NCBI RefSeq assembly: GCF_002211105.1
Contig: NZ_JPUA01000037.1
Span: 378,623-429,806 of the forward strand
Source of the DNA: Halomonas campaniensis
Lineage (GTDB): Bacteria > Pseudomonadota > Gammaproteobacteria > Pseudomonadales > Halomonadaceae
Direction: 5' to 3'
Length of the DNA stretch: 51,184 bases
The notes beneath the pieces are model-generated. The model was not told the origin of the DNA. It was given only the letters and a program-made list of their open reading frames with translations, and ran no database searches. Below, one piece after another: positions 17,381 to 26,707 of the stretch; position 1 is the first letter of the stretch; every line of letters starts with the position of its first letter. A program made the translations under genes and the position numbers.

Positions 17381-18205
17381 ATGGCTTACTCAACGCTGAC
17401 TATAGAAGAGGGTGTGGCGCGCCTGACCTTAAACCGCCCCGAGGTGCATAACGCTTTTGACGACAGCCTGATCGCTGAACTAAACGCGCACCTTGACCAG
17501 TTGCATACGTTGGCTGAAGCAGGCGATGTGCGCGCGGTAGTGCTGGGTTCAGAAGGCAAAAGCTTCTCCGCGGGTGCCGATCTGAACTGGATGAAGCGCA
17601 TGGTCGATTACGACCTGGAAGATAACCTCGCCGACTCCCGCAAGCTTGCCGCCCTCATGCACGGGCTCGATACACTGCCCTGCCCTACGGTTTGCCGCGT
17701 TCAAGGGGCTGCCTTTGGCGGCGCGGTGGGCTTGGCCGCCTGCTGCGACATAGCGATCGCCTCGGGTAAAGCCAAATTCTGCCTTTCAGAAGTCAAAATT
17801 GGTCTATCGCCCGCGGTCATCAGCCCTTACGTGCAGCGAGCCCTGGGCGAGCGACAGATGCGCCGCTATGCGTTAACCGCAGAAGTCATGGACGCCGAAA
17901 TAGCGCTCGCGCTGGGTTTAGTCCATCTGGTGGTGGAGCACGATAAGCTAGACGAGGAAGTGGACGCCATGCTGGCAACCCTATTATCCGGCTCGCCCCA
18001 AGCCCAGCGCGCCACTAAGGCACTAATGGCCACAGTTGCTCAAGCGCCTGACAGTGACGCCACCCGCGAACATACCTGCCAAGTTATCGCCAAACTACGG
18101 GTAAGCCAAGAAGGGCAAGAGGGTTTATCCAGCTTTTTTGAGAAGCGCCGCCCCGTCTGGGCTGATTCTAATAACACACCCCACGCTTCGGAGCGTCGCT
18201 CATGA
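17381..18205 (+). CDS. liuC: 3-methylglutaconyl-CoA hydratase (enoyl-CoA hydratase family)
   Basis: A 274-aa crotonase-fold hydratase. Oxyanion-hole and active-site segments are GKSFSAGADLNWMKRM, CRVQGAAFGGAVGLAACCDIAIAS and FCLSEVKIGLSPAVISPYV. It hydrates 3-methylglutaconyl-CoA to HMG-CoA, the step between LiuB/D and LiuE. A strong AAGGGGG ribosome-binding site lies 7 nt before the ATG. Its last codons overlap the liuD start (ATGA), so the two are translationally coupled. Specificity rests mainly on operon position. Confidence 0.92.
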   Translation: MAYSTLTIEEGVARLTLNRPEVHNAFDDSLIAELNAHLDQLHTLAEAGDVRAVVLGSEGKSFSAGADLNWMKRMVDYDLEDNLADSRKLAALMHGLDTLPCPTVCRVQGAAFGGAVGLAACCDIAIASGKAKFCLSEVKIGLSPAVISPYVQRALGERQMRRYALTAEVMDAEIALALGLVHLVVEHDKLDEEVDAMLATLLSGSPQAQRATKALMATVAQAPDSDATREHTCQVIAKLRVSQEGQEGLSSFFEKRRPVWADSNNTPHASERRS

Positions 18206-20265
18206 GCTACACATCAGTAACTGAAAACGCCGCTCGCACAACGCCTTTTGATACGCTTTTGGTGGCTAACCGGGGTGAAATCGCCTGCCGTGTAATGCGC
18301 ACTGCACGCCGTATGGGTCTGAAAACCGTCGCCGTTTACTCCGATGCTGATGCCACAGCCCGCCATGTGCGTGAAGCCGATGAAGCCGTGCGCTTAGGCC
18401 CTGCCGCTGCGCGCGAAAGCTATCTGAATATTGATGCGGTCATCGACGCCGCCAAGCGCACCGGCACCGGCGCGATTCACCCCGGCTACGGTTTTCTATC
18501 CGAAAATGGCAGCTTCGTTAAGGCCCTTGAAGAAGCGGGCATTACCTTTGTCGGCCCGCCGGCCTCGGCAATTGCCGCCATGGGCGATAAATCTGCTGCT
18601 AAAGCCCGCATGGCCAATGCGGGCGTGCCGCTGGTGCCGGGCTATCACGGCGATGAGCAGAACGACGCCTTGCTGCGCAGCGAAGCCGACAAAATTGGCT
18701 ACCCGGTGATGCTCAAAGCCAGCGCCGGTGGCGGTGGTAAAGGCATGCGCGTGGTGGAATCTGGCGATGGTTTTCAAGCCGCATTAGATGGCTGCCGCCG
18801 TGAGTCAAAAGCCGCCTTCGGCGATGACCGCATGCTAATCGAGAAGTATCTGGTGCAACCGCGCCATGTGGAAGTGCAGGTGTTCTGTGACCGTCATGGC
18901 AACGGCGTTTACCTGTTCGAACGGGACTGCAGCGTTCAGCGCCGCCATCAAAAAGTCATCGAAGAGGCCCCCGCCCCCGGCATGACGGCGGAGCTGCGCA
19001 GCGCCATGGGTGATGCCGCCGTCCGCGCCGCCCAGGAGATCGGCTACGTAGGCGCAGGCACCGTCGAGTTCCTTTTAGACATTGACGGTTCGTTCTACTT
19101 TATGGAAATGAACACCCGTCTTCAGGTTGAGCACCCGGTTACCGAAATGATCACCGGTCAGGACTTGGTGGAGTGGCAGTTGCGCGTGGCCATGGGCGAA
19201 CCGCTGCCTTGCAGCCAAGACGAGCTAACCATTACCGGCCACAGCTTTGAGGCACGCATTTACGCCGAAGACCCGGATCAGGATTTCCTACCCGCTACCG
19301 GCCTGCTCACCCGCTTTGCGCTGGATTTAGCAGGCGCGGGCTTGAGCGCTGATCAGGTGCGTCTGGACAGCGGCGTGGAGAGTGGCGATGCGGTGTCGAT
19401 GCACTACGACCCCATGCTCGCCAAGCTAATCGTGCACGGTGCTGACCGCGATGCGGCACTAGCCACCCTTAACCGCGCCTTGGCGGCGCTGGACGTACAG
19501 GGCGTGGTGACCAACCGCGCCTTCTTAATGCGCCTAGCCACTCACCCAGGCTTTAAGAACGTGGAGCTGGACACCCGCTTTATTGAGCGTAATGAAGCGA
19601 CGCTGTTTGCACCGCGCACCTACAGCATGGAGGCCTACGCCAGCGCCGCGCTGATTGGCCTGAATCAACTCGCCCAGGAGTGCGAAAGCGACTCCCCCTG
19701 GGATCGCCACGACGGCTTCCGCCTGAATGCCCCCCACACTATTCGCATTGCGCTGTGTGACCCGGCAGATGTAAAAGCCGCTGATAGTGACGAGGCGGTT
19801 GTGATCGTAGAAGGTAAACGCAACGCTGGCGAGGCGCTGTGGAACCTGACTATCGGCAATGACACCCTCACCGCAAGCCTACAGCCGCTCACCGGTGATG
19901 CGGTAGCGGTCACGCTAAACGGCCATCGCCGCCGCCTTCAGGCGCGTCGCGATGGTCATGTGGTGGTAATGGCCGACCCCAGCGGTGAAACCCGACTGTT
20001 CTGGCGGCGTATCGATGCCATAGATCATGGTCACCACGAAGCGGAATCCACGCTAACAGCGCCTATGAATGGCACCGTAGTGGCGCTACTCGTGGAGCCC
20101 GGCGTGGCGGTTGAGAAAGGCATGCCGCTAATGGTGATGGAAGCGATGAAAATGGAGCACACCATGACCGCCCCCGCCGATGGCAGCGTGGCAACCTTCC
20201 ACTTCCAGGCAGGTGACACGGTCAGCCAGGGCGCCGTTTTACTCGACTTTGCGGCCAACGAATAG
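18202..20265 (+). CDS. liuD: 3-methylcrotonyl-CoA carboxylase, biotin-carrying (alpha) subunit
   Basis: A 687-aa fusion: an N-terminal biotin carboxylase domain (LLVANRGEIACRVMRTA, ATP-grasp loop KASAGGGGKGMRVV, ERDCSVQRRHQKVIEEAPAP, MNTRLQVEHPVTEMITGQDLVEWQL; about 15-465), a linking domain, and a C-terminal biotinyl domain with the biotin lysine in EAMKMEH (Lys650). Works with LiuB, ATP and bicarbonate to carboxylate 3-methylcrotonyl-CoA. Length is usual for the family. Starts inside the last codons of liuC. Confidence 0.95.
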   Translation: MSYTSVTENAARTTPFDTLLVANRGEIACRVMRTARRMGLKTVAVYSDADATARHVREADEAVRLGPAAARESYLNIDAVIDAAKRTGTGAIHPGYGFLSENGSFVKALEEAGITFVGPPASAIAAMGDKSAAKARMANAGVPLVPGYHGDEQNDALLRSEADKIGYPVMLKASAGGGGKGMRVVESGDGFQAALDGCRRESKAAFGDDRMLIEKYLVQPRHVEVQVFCDRHGNGVYLFERDCSVQRRHQKVIEEAPAPGMTAELRSAMGDAAVRAAQEIGYVGAGTVEFLLDIDGSFYFMEMNTRLQVEHPVTEMITGQDLVEWQLRVAMGEPLPCSQDELTITGHSFEARIYAEDPDQDFLPATGLLTRFALDLAGAGLSADQVRLDSGVESGDAVSMHYDPMLAKLIVHGADRDAALATLNRALAALDVQGVVTNRAFLMRLATHPGFKNVELDTRFIERNEATLFAPRTYSMEAYASAALIGLNQLAQECESDSPWDRHDGFRLNAPHTIRIALCDPADVKAADSDEAVVIVEGKRNAGEALWNLTIGNDTLTASLQPLTGDAVAVTLNGHRRRLQARRDGHVVVMADPSGETRLFWRRIDAIDHGHHEAESTLTAPMNGTVVALLVEPGVAVEKGMPLMVMEAMKMEHTMTAPADGSVATFHFQAGDTVSQGAVLLDFAANE

Positions 20266-20277
20266 GAGTTCACGCTT

Positions 20278-21183
20278 ATGCCACTGCCGACCTCTGTAAA
20301 GCTGTTTGAGATGGCCCCCCGGGACGGCCTGCAAAACGAACCGGGGGCCATCGTGCCTACCGCGACTAAAATTGCCCTAGTCGAGCGGCTTGCCAACGCG
20401 GGAATCGCGCACATTGAAGCGGCCAGTTTTGTCTCGCCCAAGTGGGTGCCGCAAATGGGTGATGCCATTGAGGTGATGGCGGGCATTCAGCGCCAACCCG
20501 GCGTGGTCTACTCCGCGCTGACGCCCAACCTGAAAGGACTGGAAAACGCCCTAACGGTTGGCATTGAGGAGGTGGCGGTCTTTGGTGCAGCGTCTGAAGC
20601 CTTTTCGCAGAAGAACATTAACTGCTCCATTGCTGAGTCTCTGACCCGCTTCGAGCCGGTACTGAATCGTGCCCGGGATGCGGGCGTGCGCGTGCGCGGC
20701 TACGTCTCCTGCGTATTGGGCTGCCCCTACGAAGGCGAGATTGACCCCAGCAAAGTCGCCGAGGTGGCCAAGGCGCTTTATGAAATGGGCTGCTACGAGG
20801 TGTCACTCGGCGACACCATCGGCGTCGGCACCCCCCTGGCCGCCAAACGCATGATTGAAGCCGTTCAGCGGCAGGTGCCGATAGAGTTCCTGGCTGCCCA
20901 CTTCCATGACACCTACGGCATGGCGATGGCCAACCTCTACGCGGTAATGGAGGAAGGCGTCAGTGTGATTGATGCGGCGACGGCAGGCCTGGGTGGCTGC
21001 CCCTATGCCAAAGGCGCCTCCGGCAATGTGGCCACCGAAGATGTCCTCTACCTGCTTGAAGGGCTAGGCATTGAAACGGGCATCGACCTGCAAGCCGTAA
21101 TCGATACCGGCTACTGGATCACCCATGAACTAGGCCGTACGCCCAGCTCCAAGGTGGCCCTGGCAAAAGGCGCTAGCCGTTAA
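20278..21183 (+). CDS. liuE: Hydroxymethylglutaryl-CoA lyase
   Basis: A 301-aa TIM-barrel lyase of the HMG-CoA lyase/isopropylmalate synthase superfamily. Motifs: [14 protein letters not shown] (metal and catalysis), [45 protein letters not shown] (metal-binding HxH) and [17 protein letters not shown] with the catalytic Cys. Cleaves HMG-CoA to acetoacetate and acetyl-CoA, the final step of leucine degradation. AGGAG precedes the ATG; 12 nt behind liuD. The acetoacetate produced needs CoA activation, which may be the job of the ligase that follows. Confidence 0.95.
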   Translation: MPLPTSVKLFEMAPRDGLQNEPGAIVPTATKIALVERLANAGIAHIEAASFVSPKWVPQMGDAIEVMAGIQRQPGVVYSALTPNLKGLENALTVGIEEVAVFGAASEAFSQKNINCSIAESLTRFEPVLNRARDAGVRVRGYVSCVLGCPYEGEIDPSKVAEVAKALYEMGCYEVSLGDTIGVGTPLAAKRMIEAVQRQVPIEFLAAHFHDTYGMAMANLYAVMEEGVSVIDAATAGLGGCPYAKGASGNVATEDVLYLLEGLGIETGIDLQAVIDTGYWITHELGRTPSSKVALAKGASR

Positions 21184-21269
21184 ATGAGACGTTAATAATA
21201 AAAATTAAAAGTAGCGAATTATCCTCTGCCTTCCCGCTCGGACAAGAAAAAATATCGGAGAGATACACC

Positions 21270-22973
21270 ATGGCATCACCTGCTCTTACCCTACCCAGCT
21301 ACTCCAGCAGCATGGCGGACAAGCCGCTGCTGGGTATGACCATTGGCGAAAAATTCGACCAGATCGCCACCCAGTACGCCGATAACGATGCGCTGATTGT
21401 GCTGCATCAACATATCCACTGGAGCTATCGCCAGCTCCAGGAAGAGGTCAACCGCTGTGCTCGCGCCCTACTCTCCATTGGGGTTAACAAGGGCGACCGC
21501 GTGGCCATCTGGGCACCCAACTGCAGCGAATGGACGTTAACTCAGTTCGCCACTGCCAAAATTGGCGCCATTCTGGTCAACATTAATCCCTCTTACCGCA
21601 CCCATGAGTTGGAGTACGCGCTGAACCAATCCGGCGCGCGTTTTCTGGTCACCGCCAACAGCTTCAAAAGCTCCGACTACAGCGCCATGCTGTTTGAGCT
21701 GGCCCCGGAACTCAACACCTGCGCTGAAGGCCAACTCAAGTCGACTAAACTGCCCGACCTTGAGTGTATTATCAATTTAAGCAGCGAAAAGCTCAGCGGC
21801 ATGTGGCGCTGGTCTGACCTAATGCAAGAAGCCAGCAAGGTTAGCCAAACCGACGTTGACGACCTACAGGCCACGCTGCAGTTCGACGACGCCATCAATA
21901 TCCAGTACACCTCCGGCACCACCGGCTTTCCCAAAGGAGCCACACTCTCCCACCATAATATTCTCAACAACGGCTTTTTTGTGGCGGAAAGCATGGGGTT
22001 TACCAGCGAAGACCGCCTAGTGATTCCGGTGCCGCTCTACCACTGCTTTGGCATGGTGATGGGCAACCTGGGCTGCATGACCCACGGCGCCACCATGATC
22101 TACCCGGACGAGGGCTTCGACCCAGGCAAAGTGCTCAAGGCGGTACACGAACAAAAAGCCACCGCGCTTTACGGCGTGCCGACCATGTTTATCGCCGAGT
22201 TGGATCACCCTGATTTTCCTGACACCGACCTCTCTTCCCTCCGCACCGGCATAATGGCGGGCTCGATCTGCCCCGCTGAAATCATGAAGCAGGTCATCAA
22301 TAAGATGAATATGAAGGGCGTGCAGATCGCCTACGGTATGACCGAAACCAGCCCGGTATCCACTCAAACGGGTGCCAACGACAGCATTGAAAAACGTGTA
22401 TCCACCGTAGGCCGAACCCAGCCTCACTTAGAGAACAAAATTGTCGATCCCGGCAACGGCGGCATTCTGCCCCGGGGAGAAATCGGAGAGCTGTGTACCC
22501 GCGGCTACAGCGTGATGCTGAAGTACTGGAACAACGACAAAGCCACCGCTGAAGCCATCGATGAAGCGGGCTGGATGCACACAGGCGACCTGGCCACCAT
22601 GGATGAGGAGGGCTACATCCAGATCGTGGGCCGTATTAAAGATATGGTGATTCGCGGCGGTGAGAACGTCTATCCCAAAGAGATCGAAGAGTTCTTATAC
22701 GCCCACCCGGCGATCTCCGAAGTTCAGGTCACCGGCGTGCCGGATAAGAAGTATGGTGAAGAGCTGATCGCCTGGGTGAAACTCAACAGCACCGCGGGTG
22801 AGGTGACCGGCGAAGAGCTGCGCGAGTACTGCAAAGGCAAGATCACCCACTTTAAAATTCCGCGCTACTTCAAGTTCGTTGATGAGTTCCCGATGACCGT
22901 CACCGGCAAGATTCAGAAATTCAAGATGCGCGAAATTTCTATCCAAGAGCTCGGTTTGGATCAAGAGTCATAA
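21270..22973 (+). CDS. AMP-dependent acyl-CoA synthetase (medium/short-chain type)
   Basis: A 567-aa ANL-superfamily ligase. Motifs: P-loop [18 protein letters not shown] near residue 212, [68 protein letters not shown], and the C-terminal catalytic lysine in [14 protein letters not shown]. Overall it resembles ACSF2-like medium-chain ligases. GGAGAG lies 7 nt before the ATG. The 86-nt gap behind liuE has no terminator, so it is probably part of the liu operon, where it could activate isovalerate, acetoacetate or other short branched acids. The exact substrate is not readable from sequence. Confidence 0.85.
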   Translation: MASPALTLPSYSSSMADKPLLGMTIGEKFDQIATQYADNDALIVLHQHIHWSYRQLQEEVNRCARALLSIGVNKGDRVAIWAPNCSEWTLTQFATAKIGAILVNINPSYRTHELEYALNQSGARFLVTANSFKSSDYSAMLFELAPELNTCAEGQLKSTKLPDLECIINLSSEKLSGMWRWSDLMQEASKVSQTDVDDLQATLQFDDAINIQYTSGTTGFPKGATLSHHNILNNGFFVAESMGFTSEDRLVIPVPLYHCFGMVMGNLGCMTHGATMIYPDEGFDPGKVLKAVHEQKATALYGVPTMFIAELDHPDFPDTDLSSLRTGIMAGSICPAEIMKQVINKMNMKGVQIAYGMTETSPVSTQTGANDSIEKRVSTVGRTQPHLENKIVDPGNGGILPRGEIGELCTRGYSVMLKYWNNDKATAEAIDEAGWMHTGDLATMDEEGYIQIVGRIKDMVIRGGENVYPKEIEEFLYAHPAISEVQVTGVPDKKYGEELIAWVKLNSTAGEVTGEELREYCKGKITHFKIPRYFKFVDEFPMTVTGKIQKFKMREISIQELGLDQES

Positions 22974-22979
22974 CACGCA

Positions 22980-23804
22980 ATGACCAACGCCAACCGTTTA
23001 GCAGGTCACTATCAGCGCGCCCTGCGCGCTGATGAAGTACTGGCGCAGATTGATGCCCACTTCCCCGCTGGCCCCACGCTGCATCAACTGGCTCCTTTGG
23101 ATCAGCTGCATATTGGCGGCGTGGCGGCATCAGCCCGTTTACTTGAACGACTTGACCCTACAACGCATTTAAACGTACTGGATGTCGGCGCGGGGCTGGG
23201 CGGCTTGATGCGTCAGGGCGCGGCGTTAGGCTTTCGAATGACCGGGCTGGATATTACCCATGGCTTCAGCGTGCTAAACAGAGCGCTTTGCTCGCGAGTT
23301 AACCAACCTGACGCACCACCACCTGCCTGGGTAACCGGTGATGCGGCCGCACTGCCGTTTGCCGATAACAGCTTTGATGCCGTACTGTTTCAACATAGTC
23401 TGCTAAATATGCCCGATGCTACCAGGGTTATCGCACAGAGCCGCCGAGTTCTGCGCCCTGGTGGGCAGCTAGTCATGCATGAGGTGGTCAGTGGCCCCAA
23501 CGTGGCGCACCTTCGCTACCCTGTTCCGTGGGCAGCCAATTCCGAGCACTCCCATTTACTTAACCTGTCTGAGCTGACTCGGCTGCTTGAAACCGGAGGC
23601 TTTCAACTTGAACACGTGGACGACTGGAGTGAAATGGCCTTGGCGTGGCGCCAGCGCCAGCGGCAAAAAGAGCAGACGCCACGACAAGCCGTGCTGTCAC
23701 CCCAGTGGGTATTTGGCGAACGCTTTCTGACAATGGGTAAAAATTTAGTCGATAATCTGGCTCAGGGCGCAATTAAAGTGGTGGAAATCCAAGCCAGTTG
23801 CTAA
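22980..23804 (+). CDS. Class I SAM-dependent methyltransferase
   Basis: A 274-aa methyltransferase. SAM motif I is LNVLDVGAGLGGLMRQGAALGFRMTGLDIT (about 60-90), followed by WVTGDAAALPFADNSFDAVLFQHSLLNMPD and RVLRPGGQLVMHEVVSG, the ubiquinone/sarcosine-type small-molecule methyltransferase pattern. It begins 6 nt behind the acyl-CoA ligase, with no good ribosome-binding site of its own, so translation is probably coupled. A methyltransferase has no place in the leucine pathway; its substrate is unknown. It is the last gene of the liu transcription unit. Confidence 0.8.
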   Translation: MTNANRLAGHYQRALRADEVLAQIDAHFPAGPTLHQLAPLDQLHIGGVAASARLLERLDPTTHLNVLDVGAGLGGLMRQGAALGFRMTGLDITHGFSVLNRALCSRVNQPDAPPPAWVTGDAAALPFADNSFDAVLFQHSLLNMPDATRVIAQSRRVLRPGGQLVMHEVVSGPNVAHLRYPVPWAANSEHSHLLNLSELTRLLETGGFQLEHVDDWSEMALAWRQRQRQKEQTPRQAVLSPQWVFGERFLTMGKNLVDNLAQGAIKVVEIQASC

Positions 23805-23883
23805 TCTGAATGGCAATAGCTTTTTCCTCCCTACCCATGGGTATTCGGCAATAGTTGGGTATGAAACGATAGGTATATGAGAA

Positions 23884-24447
23884 ATGCCAATCAAACGCTT
23901 GGCAAGCACCCTGCTCTGCTGCTCAGTTCCCTGGTTTAGCAGCTACGCCGACGACGCCCCGCCGGTCATGGCGTATACCGCTCCCAATAGCGAACTTATG
24001 CAGCTGGATAACGGCGTTATCTTAGAAGGTAGCGACCTTCAAAGCCTTGATAATTATACCAGCGGTTTTCGAGTCACCGCAGGCTACAGCCCTTGGCGAC
24101 TCCCGCAGCTCGATATTGGCGCTGAGATTGCCTACCGGGAAAGCGAAGAGATCTCCACTTCCTCCGGTGTTAACCCCCTCATCATGGATACACTCAGTTT
24201 GGGAGGCGCCATTGTTGCCGGAGTTCGCATGGGTGCTTTCAGCATCTATGCGAAGTCCGGTATCACAGAATGGCGTGGCGAAAGTGATCTGGAAGGCGCC
24301 GATGAAAGCGGTACAGCACTGCTGCAAGGCTTCGGCGCCACGGTGACGATTAACCGACTCGTCAGCCGGCTAGAGTACGAACGCATCGACGCTCCCACCC
24401 TCAACCACCTCAATATGCTAAGCGCATCGTTGCATATGCCTTTTTAA
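23884..24447 (+). CDS. Small outer-membrane beta-barrel protein
   Basis: A 187-aa protein with an N-terminal signal peptide (MPIKRLASTLLCCSVPWFSSYA, cleavage near ADD). The mature part has alternating hydrophobic strands (SGFRVTAGYSPW, LDIGAEIAYRES, LSLGGAIVAGVRMGAFSIYAKSGI, SRLEYERID, LNMLSASLHMPF) and ends in phenylalanine, the outer-membrane assembly signal. The size suits an 8-stranded barrel of the OmpA/OmpW-like or porin-like beta-barrel type. No enzymatic motif is visible. It overlaps the oppositely directed kef gene by 4 nt at its 3' end. Function unknown. Confidence 0.75.
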   Translation: MPIKRLASTLLCCSVPWFSSYADDAPPVMAYTAPNSELMQLDNGVILEGSDLQSLDNYTSGFRVTAGYSPWRLPQLDIGAEIAYRESEEISTSSGVNPLIMDTLSLGGAIVAGVRMGAFSIYAKSGITEWRGESDLEGADESGTALLQGFGATVTINRLVSRLEYERIDAPTLNHLNMLSASLHMPF

Positions 24448-26336
24448 ACGTTATCGCGATGTTGCTCAGGCGGTGTCCAAATAGGCACATCTTCTCGTTG
24501 CGGCTCGGGCCAATCCTGCTGCATGGCGCTATTCAACGACTCTTCCAGTTTCATAAATAGCTCACCGTAGCGGGGGCTGAAGCTGATGCCCTCTTCGATC
24601 TCTTTCCAGGCTTCAAACAGTTCATCCTCATGGGCATCTTCGTTCTGTACAAAGGCCCAGGTCATCTGCTTAGCTCGCATGGGGTGCACGCCCATGGCTG
24701 TCAGTGCGTGGCCGCCCAGTTCCAGCGCTGAATGATAGGTTTCACTGATAACGTCGTCGGCACCCGCGTCACGTAGTTGATAGCCATGCCCACGGTCAAA
24801 CGCACGAGCCAGCACCCACACTTGGGGGTAGGCATGCTTCACATGCTTAACCATCTGCACGGCACGCTCACGATCGTCTAACGCAATAACCAGTAACCTA
24901 GCGTGCTCAATCCCTGCAGTCTCTAGCAAGTCGGAGCGGCTGGCATCGCCAAAGTAGCTCTTGATGTTAATTTTGCGCAGGTTCTCGATCTGCTCAATCT
25001 CCAGATCCAGCGCCACGATGGGGATATTATTGGCGCGCAGCAAGCGGCAGATTATTTGTCCAAACCGCCCTACCCCCGCAACGATAACCGGTGCCTGCTC
25101 CTCAATAGCATCGGCTTCGCGATCATCGTTTTTAGCGATAAGATAGCGCGGTAGCACCAACCGGTCATAGGCAATAAATAGCAACGGCGTTAAGAACATT
25201 GATAGCGCCACCACCAGTGAGAGAATCTGGGAGATATCGGTAGGAATCACGTTGTTTTGAACGCTGTAGGTCAGCAGCACAAAGCCGAATTCACCGGCTT
25301 GGGCAAGGCTTAAAGTAAACAGCCAGCCGTTGCTACCATGCACTCGAAATAGCAGCGCCAAGCCCAGCAGAATCACACCTTTAACAACGATAACCGCCAC
25401 GCCTAGCGATAGCACCGTGCCCCACTCCGCTGCTAACACCGAGAAGTTGATACCTGCCCCTACGGTAATAAAGAACAGCCCCAGGAGTAGCCCTTTGAAG
25501 GGCTCAATATTGGCTTCCAGCTCGTGCTTAAATTCACTGTTGGCGAGTACCACGCCCGCCAGAAAAGCGCCCAGGGCGGGAGATAAATTAACCACACTCA
25601 TCAGAGCGGCAATGCCAATCACCAGCATCAACGCGGTGGCGGTAAATACTTCACGCAGGCCAGAGCCAATCACATAGCGAAACAGCAGCGGCATCAAATA
25701 GTAGCCAGCGGCAATAACGCTTGCGATAGCTGCCACGACCACTAAGGCGTGCGCCCAGCCGGGCAAGTGGGCTACCAGGCTTAAGCTGGCGTGGCCATCA
25801 TCACCGCCCGCCCCCATCAACTCAGGCAGCGCTAAAAGCGGGATCAGCGCCAGCATGGGGATCACCGCAATATCCTGAAACAACAGCACCGAGAAAGCGC
25901 TGCGACCACCCTCCGTTTTGGCGAGCCCCTTCTCATTGAGTGTTTGCAGCACAATCGCCGTAGAGGAGAGCGCGAAAATCAGCCCCACTGCCAGCGCCGT
26001 CTGCCAAACGAGCCCCAGCCACCAACCGATAGCGCTACCTGCCGCTGCGGTTAGCACGACCTGAAGCCCGCCCAGGCCAATCAGCCGAACCCGCATGGCC
26101 CACAGCCCCTTGGGATCAAGCTCCATGCCCACCAAAAATAGCATCATCACCACGCCGAACTCGGCAAAGTGCTGAATGGTGGTGGTCTCCTGCCCCACCA
26201 GCCCCAGAATCGGGCCAATCACGACCCCAGCAACCAGATATCCCAGCACAGACCCCAGACCAAAACGCTTGGCTAGCGGTACCGCGATCACCGCGGCGAC
26301 AAGGTAAATAAAGGCTTGAATAAAATAGCCGGTCAT
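24444..26336 (-). CDS. Kef-type K+/H+ antiporter (CPA2 family) with C-terminal TrkA-N domain
   Basis: A 630-aa protein. The N-terminal about 390 residues hold 12 or so hydrophobic segments of the Na+/H+ exchanger family (FGLGSVLGYLVAGVVIGPILG, FGVVMMLFLVGMELDPKGLW, FALSSTAIVLQTLNEKGL). A cytosolic NAD-binding Rossmann domain follows (VIVAGVGRFGQIICRLLRANNIPIVALDLE, with GDASRSDLLETAGI), then a polar tail. This is the KefB/KefC arrangement: potassium efflux in exchange for protons, gated by glutathione adducts. No ancillary KefF/KefG gene is adjacent; the GST at 4.4 kb is far away. Divergent from trpR with about 96 bp between the starts. Confidence 0.9.
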   Translation of the reverse strand: MTGYFIQAFIYLVAAVIAVPLAKRFGLGSVLGYLVAGVVIGPILGLVGQETTTIQHFAEFGVVMMLFLVGMELDPKGLWAMRVRLIGLGGLQVVLTAAAGSAIGWWLGLVWQTALAVGLIFALSSTAIVLQTLNEKGLAKTEGGRSAFSVLLFQDIAVIPMLALIPLLALPELMGAGGDDGHASLSLVAHLPGWAHALVVVAAIASVIAAGYYLMPLLFRYVIGSGLREVFTATALMLVIGIAALMSVVNLSPALGAFLAGVVLANSEFKHELEANIEPFKGLLLGLFFITVGAGINFSVLAAEWGTVLSLGVAVIVVKGVILLGLALLFRVHGSNGWLFTLSLAQAGEFGFVLLTYSVQNNVIPTDISQILSLVVALSMFLTPLLFIAYDRLVLPRYLIAKNDDREADAIEEQAPVIVAGVGRFGQIICRLLRANNIPIVALDLEIEQIENLRKINIKSYFGDASRSDLLETAGIEHARLLVIALDDRERAVQMVKHVKHAYPQVWVLARAFDRGHGYQLRDAGADDVISETYHSALELGGHALTAMGVHPMRAKQMTWAFVQNEDAHEDELFEAWKEIEEGISFSPRYGELFMKLEESLNSAMQQDWPEPQREDVPIWTPPEQHRDNV

Positions 26337-26364
26337 CGTGACTCCTCAAAATTGAACGCTCTGC

Positions 26365-26408
26365 TTGACTTCCCTGAGTAATCAGGTAGCGTACTAGTAC
26401 GCTAGTAC
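26365..26408 (+). promoter_or_regulatory. Promoter and Trp-repressor operator of trpR-trpE-trpG
   Basis: GTACTAGTACGCTAGTAC at 26391-26408 is a dyad of two perfect 7-bp half-sites GTACTAG/CTAGTAC with a 4-bp centre, the same half-sites and spacing as the known TrpR operator GTACTAGTTAACTAGTAC. A TTGACT -35 candidate lies at 26365-26370, with a weak -10 (TAGCGT, 26387-26392) at the edge of the operator, so bound repressor would cover the promoter. It lies 24 nt before the trpR start. Confidence 0.8.
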
Positions 26409-26432
26409 ATTACAGGTTACCTGGTGGCATAC

Positions 26433-26705
26433 ATGACAACAGACGAACACTACCAGGCTGAGCTCATTCGCCATTTGCTCGCTATTGACTCACCTAAAGC
26501 AATGGACGCAGCACTGGCGAGCCTGCTAACGCCTGCAGAGTATCAAGAAATCAGTAAACGCCTACAAATTTTTAAGCTGCTGCGTGAAGGGCTGCCCCAC
26601 CGCAAAATTGCCGAAACCCTGGGCGTGGGTATCGCTACGGTGTCCCGGGGCTCCCGCGCGCTTACCACGTTACCCTCTTCAAGCCCTTCTTCACGGACTG
26701 ATTGA
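26433..26705 (+). CDS. trpR: Trp operon repressor
   Basis: A 90-aa TrpR-family protein, slightly shorter than the E. coli repressor (108 aa). The family core is present: LLTPAEYQEISKRLQIFKLLREGLPHRKIAETLGVGIATVSRGSRAL, with the helix-turn-helix in the second half. The ATG at 26433 is preferred to an upstream GTG (26424) because GGTGG lies 5 nt before it. Binds tryptophan as corepressor and shuts the operon. It stands only 2 nt before trpE and behind a near-canonical TrpR operator, so it should repress itself and trpEG. In E. coli trpR is unlinked to trpE. Confidence 0.9.
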   Translation: MTTDEHYQAELIRHLLAIDSPKAMDAALASLLTPAEYQEISKRLQIFKLLREGLPHRKIAETLGVGIATVSRGSRALTTLPSSSPSSRTD

Positions 26706-26707
26706 TC

